A stretch of 64,000 bases of DNA from Kingdonia uniflora (taxonomy: Eukaryota > Streptophyta > Magnoliopsida > Ranunculales > Circaeasteraceae), in assembly GCA_014058105.1 (NCBI GenBank), contig JACGCM010001659.1, positions 2,480,001 to 2,544,000 on the forward strand, written 5' to 3'. The position numbers and the translations under genes are program-made. Below the pieces are notes generated by a model. The model saw only the letters and a list, made by a program, of their open reading frames with translations. It was not told where the DNA came from and did no database searches. This document shows positions 56,001-64,000 of the stretch, in pieces (position 1 is the stretch's first letter; each line of letters opens with the position of its first letter).

Positions 56001-56781
56001 ACTATGGTATGCTCGCCCACCCACTAGTTCACTTCCTAGTCAGATTAGACCATTTCACGTATTATGGGGGTAAAAATAAACCCGGCCCAATAGCCTCGTT
56101 ATAAAAAAAACAAATATGAAATTTCTTCTTGAAGTTGTAGCTTTGTAGTTGCAGCTTCAAACTGTTAGACTCTAAATCAAGGTCTCTTAGTGTTTGAGAC
56201 GAACCATCAAGGTATGAGGTATCTCTAATCATTCTCATATGCAATACAACTTTATTTATTGCATATAACTTTTCTTGTAAGAAAAGTTCCACTATTTTCG
56301 CACTCTTAGAGATGCTCCTCGTCAAATTTTAGATGATTCGTATTACAATATGCTCGTTTGCGCACAGGTTTGTTCCCTAGTCAGATTAGGCCATTTCGCA
56401 TGTTATGGAGTTAAAAATAAACCTGACCCAGTTGTCTCGTTATTAAAGAACAAAGCTCGAGTTTCTTCTTAAAGTTATAACTTTGTAGTTGCAGCTTCAA
56501 ACTGTTGGATTCTAAATAAAGATTTCTCAATGTTTGAGAGGAACCATCAAGGTATGAGGTATCTCTAATCATTCTCATACGCGATAAAGCTTTATTTATC
56601 GCCTATGAGAATGATGTGAATTTTATTATAAGAAAAGTTTCACTATTTTCCACTCTTAGAGATGCTCATCGTCAAATTTTAGATGATTCATATTGCAGTA
56701 TGCTTGCCCGCCCACTGGTTCGGTCCCTAGTCAGATTTGACCATTTCACATGTTATGGGGTAAAAATATACCCAGCCTAAT
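53010..56781. repeat. Array of a ~350-bp repeat in both orientations
   Basis: Each unit carries CTCTTAGAGATGCTCCTCGT at one end, then CGCCCGCCCACTGGTTCG-like, GGCCATTTCGCGTGTTATGG and GCTTCGTAGTTGCAGCTTCA-like segments, and a palindromic core ctcatacgcgataaag/ctttatcgcgtatgag. Core positions 53733, 54081, 54430, 55353 and 55704 are about 350 bp apart once the inserted LTR is subtracted. Orientation: about two units forward (53010-53707), about five reversed (53708-55990), about two forward (55991-56781). So the array includes head-to-head and tail-to-tail junctions. No convincing coding function. The Tat element starting at 56782 truncates the last unit. Confidence 0.85.
54457..55029. mobile_element. 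Solo LTR with TSD AGAAT inside the repeat array
   Basis: 54462-55024 (563 bp) starts TGTAGTAGCATA and ends GCCATTACA, flanked by AGAAT at 54457-54461 and 55025-55029. It splits the palindromic core of one array unit, whose two halves resume exactly either side. Internal features (ctacgataaatacaggcag; a stretch ending ctgagtttccacg) look like a copia-type LTR leader. No internal region remains. Confidence 0.8.
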
Positions 56782-57226
56782 TGTAGGAGCACGCTCTCGC
56801 TATCCATGAGGCTCACGGGTCGTTGGACGACCTCCCCATTGATAGACGAGCACGTTATAAGGAAAATTCCCTTTACGGCCCTGGAACCACGACGAAAGTA
56901 ATCGGTACCGACGAATACTTTATACCAGGCCCACGTAGAAAGGTAAGGCATAAAACCTCGGAATGGTATCCTAGGAATTCTACACGTCACGTGAGCCCAA
57001 ACACTTTTAGGTTAGATACTCCCCCTATAAATAGAGGGAGAAGGTGACCTAAGAGGGGATTTTTCTTTTTAGAACCTCCTCCTCCATCTACAAAAGCCTA
57101 ACAATTAAGAGAAAGGTGAAGAAGAGACCCAGAGAGAGTTGAGTGGTGCCCTCCTCTGGTGAGATGTGTTAAGCCCAAAACTATTAACCACGCATTATCA
57201 TCCTTAAGAGGAATTCAGAGACTACA
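56782..57226 (+). repeat. 5' LTR of the Tat element
   Basis: 445 bp from TGTAGGAGCACGCTC to CAGAGACTACA. TATA box TATAAATA at 57026-57033 would start the element transcript about 30 bp downstream. The PBS follows after two bases (57229-57240). Confidence 0.85.
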
Positions 57227-57240
57227 ATTGGCGCCGTCTG

Positions 57241-58140
57241 CGTTCACGCGACTAAACCTTTACCCAGCCGCACGAAGATGGTGGTTTCCACATGAAACCA
57301 AACCCAGGAGCAAGCGATGGCAGAGATGTGCGATGCACTCCTATAATTGTAAGAACATATGCATATAAAGAAAGATATTATGATACGACAGCTCTAGGTG
57401 GCTAACAATGAGATGAGAAAAAATCTCGTTACCAGATATCAAGCGCCACCTGTTTCCCCGGCCGCATCCGAAACTGTTGAAGATTCTACGCCGCATGAGG
57501 AGGCGCTCGATGGCCAAAATATAGAACTCATCCCCGTTTACCCCTGTTGTACGGGCCTGTCTAGGAGCCCCACACCACCCCGGTTTACAACCTATGCCCA
57601 ATGCCTCGAAGGACAACACTACAACAAGTGGTCTAATGATCTCTACCACTAAGGACACCTACGCAACATGTTGGTGTCGGATCACAGCCATCGCTACTGC
57701 GACCAATACATAAGCTTAGCTAAGCTGGTCAACCGCCACTTGGCTGGTATACCCCGTAATATCATGGTCTGCGCCCCCCCCCCCCCCCCCCCCATACAAT
57801 AATTATCACGAGAATCCTTAATAACATCAATAATATAGTCCTGATGGCCCATCTTACCCACCTGGATACGTTCACAGACAGTACCAGGAAGGAAACCCCA
57901 CCTACAATGACTGATTTAAAGAACGGTACCAAGGAACACCTCAGTTTGGATAACCATATGATCAATATGACGAGTCGTCCATCCGGGGAGGACAAGGTCC
58001 ATGAAGGGACGTATGCAAAAGCGACCATCTACCCCTAATAGCCGCCTCCGTGGAGGCGTTAATAAAAAATATGCAAAATAACGACCCAACCAAGAGGTTA
58101 ACGAAGGAGACTCTACACCGGATACATAGCACTCCATTTA
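57241..58140 (+). other. Tat element leader / gag 5' region
   Basis: No intact frame. Includes a run of about 20 C at 57775-57793, flanked by sequence that still looks like gag leader (QAPPVSPAASETVEDS near 57440). The C-run is unusual for this AT-rich genome and could hide a frameshift or a sequencing/assembly error. Confidence 0.5.
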
Positions 58141-59050
58141 CAGAGACTATCAGGAATTATGTACCGGGGAAGAGCTATTCCAGGCCAAAGATAGAGTCTT
58201 TCACCAAGAGCTAAGACCCAGGCCAACACATCTTGAAGTTTCAGTATAGAATTGACCTACAACACCAAACATACAAGCACATGTTTCGACTGTTCCCCTC
58301 GACCTTATCAGACGGGGCCTTTGCCTGGCTTCAAAGCCTTGAACCCAACTCAATATCCACTTTTGAGCAACTTTCTCTGGTGTTCGGAAAAAAAAATACC
58401 TGCACAACCAACAATCCAAGAAGCAACTCGCAGATTTATTTTCTCTAAAGCGACAGGTCAGAGAAATCATCGATTCCTTCCTAACAAGATTCAAGAATAA
58501 GCTGACACTCATTGAAAGGGTAGATACCCAGATAGCCTGTTTAACATTCATGGGCTCCTGCCTACCCAATTCAAAGCTACACGAAACCTTGCATATGAAA
58601 CGACCAGAGATGCTGGAAAGTCTGTATGAAAAGGTTTAAAAATATCAAAACGTGGAAGCAAACAATCGTGCATCTACCTCTCAGACAGTTGCTCTTCTCA
58701 GTACTGTCTTCGTCCCATTACCAATCACACGTCCAGGAATGCCCAAACACCCGAGAGACATGTCCGACATGCAATATGGATACAACAAGGGTAGGAACAA
58801 AAGGAGAGTAAATAAGGACCCTCGTGGTAAAGTTGAACCCCCCCCCCCCTCCGGGAAGGTGAGCCAAAGGTCGAGTGTTGTGAACGATGCTCACCCAGTG
58901 AACTCACTATTACACGAGTGGACTTCCTTGTTATTGCCAAGAAAGATCTGGACTACAGGAAGCCACACCCAAAGGTCGCCCGTCCCGGATGACCATAATG
59001 TGCTCATCACAAAGTTCACGACCATGAAAGAGAGATGTGTTACGACCTAA
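58141..59050 (+). pseudogene. Tat element gag, broken
   Basis: HILKFQYRIDLQHQTYKHMF is followed by LFPSTLSDGAFAWLQSLEPN and SISTFEQLSLVF, the capsid-like Retrotrans_gag core. The frame changes near an A-run at 58389 and continues KRQVREIIDSFLTRFKNKLT and LTFMGSCLPNSKLHETLHMK. Frameshifts and stops (for example near 58446 and 58640) break it. A C-run at 58839-58850 follows. It would have formed the virus-like particle. Confidence 0.75.
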
Positions 59051-59339
59051 TCAACATGACTAAGATATGGTCAAGAAAGGATGCTACACTCAATACTTAA
59101 AATGACCAATCCCAGCAGCAGATATACTCTCTTACAGGGTGCTAGTCGGACCAATAGCCACCGTGTAAGTACAGGGGCATGTGACAATCTCTGAGATGAT
59201 CCTATGAGCATTAACGGGGTTTAATCCCATAGGGCTATCTCTAACTCCACAAGACAATATTACTGGCTAAGTGAGAGTCAAAGAACAGCTCACGGGGTTA
59301 CGACAGTTCTAGAAACATACCACGAGCAAGCCATCTACT

Positions 59340-59600
59340 TCACAGACAACGATATGGGGTTGGTATACCATTCACATGACGATGCCTTAGTCATTTGGAT
59401 CATGACTGGAGAAGTTTTGGTTAAATGTATGTTGGTCGACTCGGAAAACGGAGCAAAGATCTTCTATCACGATGTTCTCAAAAATATGAACATGCAAGAT
59501 TGCATGACACCCTCCAAGACCAAAATATTACGTTTCAACAGGTCTACCAAACGAGTCGTAGGGGAACTTGTTACTCAGGTACAAGCCAAACCCATCGTAA
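59340..59600 (+). pseudogene. Tat element aspartic protease remnant
   Basis: VYHSHDDALVIWIMTGEVLV followed by KCMLVDSENGAKIFYHDVLK matches the retropepsin block of Tat elements (DDALVI, then VLVD-G-S-S-A-DILF). The active-site DSG/DGG triad now reads DSEN, so the catalytic motif is lost. Confidence 0.65.
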
Positions 59601-60119
59601 TATCGATAACCTTTGTCATCGTCAGCAGCCCCTCGGTCCACTACAACGACATCCACAGATAGGATAAGATTCATGCAATAAGAGCAATCCCTTCTTCCTA
59701 CCACCAGGTAATACATTTCCCATAAAAATTTGGAACGTATCAAATATGAGGCTGTCAGGTTGCCGCTCGTATTTGTTATACCAATTCTTTAAGAAATATG
59801 GTTGTTCTCGAGAATTCAAGAAATAAGGGGAAACGAGCCCATGGTGGTGGACTCGTCCCCCATTTCTGCCTACCCAAGCAACATGCGAATTGATACAAAA
59901 CATACCTCTGACTAAAATGATGTAATTATAAACACGTTTAACAAAGAATGTTCACCTCCTCTCGTAGAGCCGGTCGATAAGATTAACCTTGACGACCCTG
60001 TGAGAACTACGTTTATTGGCTTATTGTTGACAGGAAAAGAACGCTCGGACCTAGTAACCCTCCTCCAATGATACAAGGGTGTCTTCGCCAGGTCATTTAA
60101 CGAAATATCAGGCATCGAT

Positions 60120-61260
60120 CCTGGCATTGCCTATCACCGCTTGTACGTTAATACAAAGGCAACACCCATTAAATAAAAGCCACGATGAATAGCCTCAAGG
60201 TTCCGAGCAGAAATAAATGACGAGACCCAAAAGTTACTCAAAACAGAGTTTATCAAACCCATAAATTGTCCCCGATGGGTAGCAAATGTGGTGGCAGTTC
60301 CCAATAAGAATGGCAAAACACAAGTCTGCAACAAATTCACCTACCTAAATAGAAACTGCCCAAATGACAGTTTCCATATTCCCCTCATAAAAAGACTAGT
60401 GGACTCCACAGCCGGCCATGAACGAATGTCATTTATGGACGGTTACTCAAGATACAACCAAATACCTCTCTGGCTATCAAAGACCAAGAATGCACTTCCT
60501 TCACCACAAAGTATAGTTTGTATTGCTATACTGTGATGCCATTCGGCCTGAAGAACGCAGGATCCACATACCAACAACTAGTCATGACACTGTTTGAAGA
60601 ACAGTTGGGTAAAATAGTGGAAGTCTACATCGATGATAGGTTCATTAAAAGTAAGTTATATAACGACCATCTAACCGACCTCAAGACCGTGTTCACCAAA
60701 CTGAGACACTACAAAATGAGACATAATCTTGAGAAGTGCAACTTTGGCATCTCTTCGGGGAAGTTCCTAGGACACTTGTTCACTCAACGAGGGACAAAGG
60801 CTGACCTTGACTAGATCCGAGCCTTAGCATGTATGCCATCACCTCAGATATTGAAGTAGGTTCAGGCTCTCGTAGGGAAAATTGACGCGCTCGAACGCTT
60901 CATTTATAAAGCCTCATATAAATGTCGGCTACTATTTTAATATATTCAGGAAAATAAAAAGTGCCAATAGAACAAGGAGTACGAAACATCCTTCTAGGAC
61001 ATGTTACGATATTTGGCCACACCCCCAATCCTCAGCGCACCAAAGGAATACGAGCTCCTGGGGTTATAATTGGGCAACGCATAAAAATCAATCAGCGCAG
61101 TCCTTATTCGAACACACGTCAAAACCGAAAAGCAGTGTATTTCATTAGTAAGACTCTCTTGGGGGTAGAATTACCGTATTCTACCATCAAAAAGTAAGTG
61201 CTCGCCTTGGTATGCGCATCACATAAACTTTAACCATACTTCCAATCCCATAAATCAAGG
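60120..61260 (+). pseudogene. Tat element reverse transcriptase and RNase H, broken
   Basis: RT: FIKPINCPRWVANVVAVPNK, then FTYLNRNCPNDSFHIPLI, SFMDGYSRYNQIPL, YCYTVMPFGLKNAGSTYQQL and the catalytic VYIDDRFIKS near 60630-60660. It ends GHLFTQRGTKADLD. The RNase H of the RT_RNaseH type follows out of frame: RKAVYFISKTLLGVELPYST and VLALVCASHKL (61120-61240). Stops at 60171 and 60812 and several frame changes disable it. Confidence 0.8.
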
Positions 61261-61499
61261 TTATAACCGCCCAACCCCTACGAGAGGTCTTCGCAAAAAA
61301 AAGTCAAGGCTTGTCAAATAACAAAATGGTCAATCACTCTCAGAGAGTTTAACATTCAGTTCGAATCATGGGTAGCCATTAAGGGATAGGTCGTGGTAGA
61401 CCTCCTGGCTAACCTCCTCATTAACGATGAAAATGGATCAACGAGGACGATAGTGACCAAGTCGCTCTTTCCGAGGGTAGTGATGCACCATATATAAAG

Positions 61500-61905
61500 G
61501 GCTTGTGACTCTACACAGACGGATCTATTAATACGAGTGGTTCTGGCCTAAGAATAGTCTTAGTAACCCCAACCGGCGATAAGATCAAAAAGACCATACA
61601 TGTCAACTTGTCACTTAGTAACAACAAAGCGTAATACGAAGCACTACTGTGTGGAATAGATTCAGCATTGGCACTGGGCGTCGAAGAAATTTCCATCTTT
61701 ACTAACTCGCAGCTAGTTGTTAACCAGCATAACGGGACATTCCAAGCCAATGAAAAAATGGCCGAGTACATGGAGATCTTAAAGCAAGGGCTGAGAAAGT
61801 TTAAGAAAGTCAACCTCAAGCACATTCACCGAGGCGATAATAGGCATTCTAACGCCCTCGTCTATTTAGCTGGAATCAGGGGCGACCGACTAAGAGTCAT
61901 CTAGG
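61500..61905 (+). pseudogene. Second RNase H (RVT_3 type) of the Tat element
   Basis: LYTDGSINTSGSGLRIVLVT is followed by YEALLCGIDSALALGVEEIS, IFTNSQLVVNQHNGTFQANE and HIHRGDNRHSNALVYLAGI. It keeps the acidic residues of TDGS and the Glu of YEALL, but Asp of the usual ..SDSQLV is Asn (FTNSQLV). A stop replaces one codon before YEALL. The presence of this extra RNase H between RT-RNase H and integrase supports the Tat lineage call. Confidence 0.75.
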
Positions 61906-62049
61906 TAAAAGTCCTCAACCAACTAAGCGTACTCGAACACATAAAAAAGGAAATGCAAACCGATAGTGGAGCCATACATGAAGAAGCGGATTGGTGATGA
62001 CCATTATTTGATTTTCAAGGTGAACTCCACATCCTCCGACCGGACAGGT

Positions 62050-62990
62050 CAACCGCTAAAAGTATCCGAAATAAAGCAAGAAAATATACAGTGATAAACA
62101 ACAAGCTCTACCGGACGAACCTTTATGCACCACACCTTACATGCATTGCAGGAGCACGTATAACGACAGTCATCGAAGAGATTTACGAGGGTGCCTGTAG
62201 GGCTCATACAACGGGTAGGTCTATGGCCGAACAAGTACGAATACAGGGACTTTACTGGCTAACGATGAGATAGGATTTCATAGAGTATGCCAAAAAATGT
62301 GACAAATGTTAGTTCTACGGGCATCTTATCCACTCCCCCGCTGTAGACCTTGGCCATTCGCAAAATAGGGACTAGAAATAGTCAGAGCACTCCGCATGGC
62401 AAGTGGGAGGCGTAAATTGTTATTAGTCACAACATACTACTTCACCAAGTGGGTCGAGGCTATACCACTCGCTCGCATAAGAGAAGAAGAGGTAATCAGT
62501 TTCTTATGGAAGTATATCATCACAAGCTTTGGCGTCCTAGCGGTCTTGATGATAGACAATGGGACACAGTTTGTAGGCAGTAAGGTAGTTGAGTTTGTGC
62601 GACCCTACAACATCAAAATATTGTTACCTAGCCCAAGGTGCCCCCTAGGGAATGGATAGGCTGAGGTATCCAACAAAATAATAATTGACTGTATCAATAA
62701 AAAGTTGGACGCCTCCAAAGGCTGATGGGTTGACAAGCTACCCCACATTTTATGGTCTACCGAACAACACTAAGAAAGTCAACCGGCTTTACTACGTTTA
62801 TGCTTACCTTTGGGTTCGAAGTGGTGCTTCCTACCGAGGCCATTGCTAATACAACCAGGTTGTTGTTCATTCGTAGTAAAATTAACAACCATCTCCTTGT
62901 CAAAAACCTCGATTTGATTGATGAAACAAGAAAGAAAGCTTCTTCCCGAATGTTAAGGTACTAGGAGACATTGAAATGAAAATTTAATAA
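62050..62990 (+). pseudogene. Tat element integrase, broken
   Basis: The zinc-binding N-terminal domain is partly kept (YEGACRAHTTGRSMAEQVRI, QGLYWLTMR, YAKKCDKC). The core reads LLLVTTYYFTKWVEAIPLAR (first Asp of VDY is Thr), then FGVLAVLMIDNGTQFVGSKV (second Asp) and a GNG-stop-AEVSNK region holding the Glu. A later block, RKSTGFTTFMLTFGFEVVLP, matches the end of the core. Stops at 62271, 62658 and 62725. Confidence 0.8.
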
Positions 62991-63289
62991 GCAAGTCCAC
63001 CCACGAGAGTTCCGGGAGGGGGAGTACGTGATGAAGGAAGTTTTCCCCATAACTCATAACCATAACAAAGGTAACTCTAACCAAACTAGGAGGGCCCGTA
63101 TCTCATCTCACAAGTTGTGGGTGGCAATGCCTACTACCTAATGAACAGTGACGAGGAACAACTCAAGTCTCCTTGGAACGCCATGAACCTCCGAAAATGG
63201 AATCACTAGCGTTCCTATATTTGTACAAATTTAGTAATAAAAGGTTAAATACTATTTTGACTTGACCTAAACATTGTTGAGTACTGGGT

Positions 63290-63740
63290 GTATGTTTGAA
63301 GTAAAACGTTATCCCAAATATTGGATTCATTTTTAAAATAAAAACAACTTCCCCATACTGGGGAGTTTTTAAAGTAAAACGCCCTCCCAAATATTAGAGT
63401 CATTTTTTGAAGTAAAAAAGACTTTCCCAAACTGGGGACGTTTTTGAAGTAAAATGCCTTCCCAAATACTGGAGTTATTTTTTGAAGTAAAAACGACTTC
63501 TCCAAACTGGGGGCATTTTTGAAGTAAAACACCATCCCAAATATTGAAGTCTTTTCTTTGAAGAGAAAATGACTTCCCCATACCGGAGGGCACTTTTGAA
63601 GTAAAACACCCTTCCAAATATTAGAGTTATTTTTTTTAAAGTAAAAATGACTTCCCCATATTGGGGCATTCTTGAAGAAACCCCCCTCCTCGCGTATACT
63701 GGAGTCATTTTTTGAAGTAAAAACGACCTCCCCTTCACTA
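63290..63740 (+). repeat. Tandem repeats in the 3' region of the Tat element
   Basis: About seven degenerate copies of a ~60-65-bp unit built from two related halves, GAAGTAAAACGCC-TCCCAAATAT and GAAGTAAAAACGACTTCCCC. They lie between the integrase and the expected 3' LTR. The minus-strand frames here are only the repeat read through. Such arrays in this place are common in Tat-lineage elements. Confidence 0.85.
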
Positions 63741-63824
63741 CTGATGGTGTCCTTAAAGAGTTATAATATTACAGGGCTATCTAGATAATTATAACGACAG
63801 TACTGAACGAGAGCCAAAAGTTAT

Positions 63825-64000
63825 TTATTCAACGAAGTCACATTCATCACTATTACAAACTAATTTAGCAAGACACCCACATTTTTTCTGAAGTGCCCGG
63901 TAGTCCTCGCCGCGGTAATACTCATCGCACAGCCCAAACTTCTTCAATGCCATCATTTTCAGCTCAAAGCTACGGGAAATGGAGTCCAACATTATATCAT
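63825..64000 (-). CDS. Antisense accessory frame of the Tat element, partial
   Basis: An open minus-strand frame ends at 63825. From an ATG at 63992 it reads LDSISRSFELKMMALKKFGL, then CDEYYRGEDYRALQKKCGCL and AKLVCNSDECDFVE-stop, with five Cys residues. The frame stays open to the window edge and may start further out. Antisense genes between integrase and 3' LTR occur in some Tat elements, which fits the position. No family recognised. Confidence 0.4.
   Translation of the reverse strand, partial: DIMLDSISRSFELKMMALKKFGLCDEYYRGEDYRALQKKCGCLAKLVCNSDECDFVE

Larger units (their letters stand above)
56782..64000 (+). mobile_element. Ty3/gypsy element of the Tat lineage, 3' end outside the window
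   Basis: 5' LTR 56782-57226, primer-binding site TGGCGCCGTCTG at 57229-57240, gag, protease, RT, RNase H, an extra RVT_3-type RNase H, integrase, then a 3' region with tandem repeats and an antisense frame. The primer-binding site, the extra RNase H before integrase and the long 3' non-coding part with tandem repeats are hallmarks of Tat elements. All ORFs are broken by many stops. It inserted into the ~350-bp array. The 3' LTR would lie beyond 64000. Confidence 0.88.

Noticed and set aside
53760..56325. Repeated 75-90 aa frames (MIRDTSYLDGSS-type) in several units of the 350-bp array
   Set aside because: They recur only because the DNA unit recurs; lengths differ, starts and stops shift between copies, and no domain is recognisable.
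57774..57793. C-run as a possible functional G-quadruplex
   Set aside because: A pure homopolymer inside dead retroelement sequence is more simply slippage or sequencing error.
63163..63738. Overlapping minus-strand frames rich in YFKN/LLQK repeats
   Set aside because: They are the tandem repeat read antisense in different frames, with no conserved start or family.
1..64000. CRISPR arrays, bacterial operons, rRNA and tRNA genes
   Set aside because: None seen; the repeats present are plant transposons and a satellite-like array, and no cloverleaf or rRNA segment was recognised by eye.

Overview
This window looks like nuclear DNA of a flowering plant, most likely a eudicot. It is AT-rich and has spliced plant genes with GT-AG introns. 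It carries plant-type LINE, Ty3/gypsy, copia, MULE, hAT and Helitron-like elements. Fragments of plant-specific gene families (ARGONAUTE, GIF, REVEILLE, PPR) are also present. No species can be named from the sequence alone.

Only two host genes look intact, and they sit side by side on the + strand. One is a GH27 alpha-galactosidase (15 exons, 39608-42761, 401 aa). The other is a plastid-targeted EamA/DMT transporter of the WAT1-related At3g02690 type (7 exons, 43118-52456, 380 aa). The exon lengths of both add up to whole codons, and two transporter introns are swollen by transposons. Upstream of the intact alpha-galactosidase lies a decayed paralogue (31688-38167). It lacks its 5' exons, carries a frameshift and a nonsense codon, and has a 4.4 kb transposon stack in one intron.

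Layout: 1-4783, decayed retroelement with antisense reading frames and a 3' LTR; 5.0-7.2 kb, minus-strand LINE ORF1 remnant; 8096-15469, nearly full-length LINE with an 11-bp target-site duplication (TSD); 16580-17954, minus-strand ARGONAUTE PIWI-domain pseudogene; 18027-30822, a large Mutator-like element (MULE) with terminal inverted repeats and a 9-bp near-perfect TSD. The MULE encodes a transposase with an OTU cysteine-protease domain. It also holds minus-strand fragments of three unrelated host genes (MutS2, GIF, REVEILLE-like) and a nested 5.7 kb chromovirus with TSD TTGAG. Next come 31017-31448, hAT-like element; 31.7-38.2 kb, alpha-galactosidase pseudogene with nested LTR elements and a Helitron-like segment; 38.7-39.2 kb, PPR fragment; 39.6-52.5 kb, the two intact genes; 53.0-56.8 kb, array of a ~350-bp repeat with a palindromic core, in both orientations and split by a solo LTR; 56782-64000, Tat-lineage gypsy element running off the window, with 3' tandem repeats and an antisense reading frame.

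The most unusual object is the composite MULE. It combines transposase, deubiquitinase-like domain, three captured gene fragments and a third TIR-like copy inside the element. All exon coordinates and duplications were read by eye from the sequence; nothing was checked against a database.
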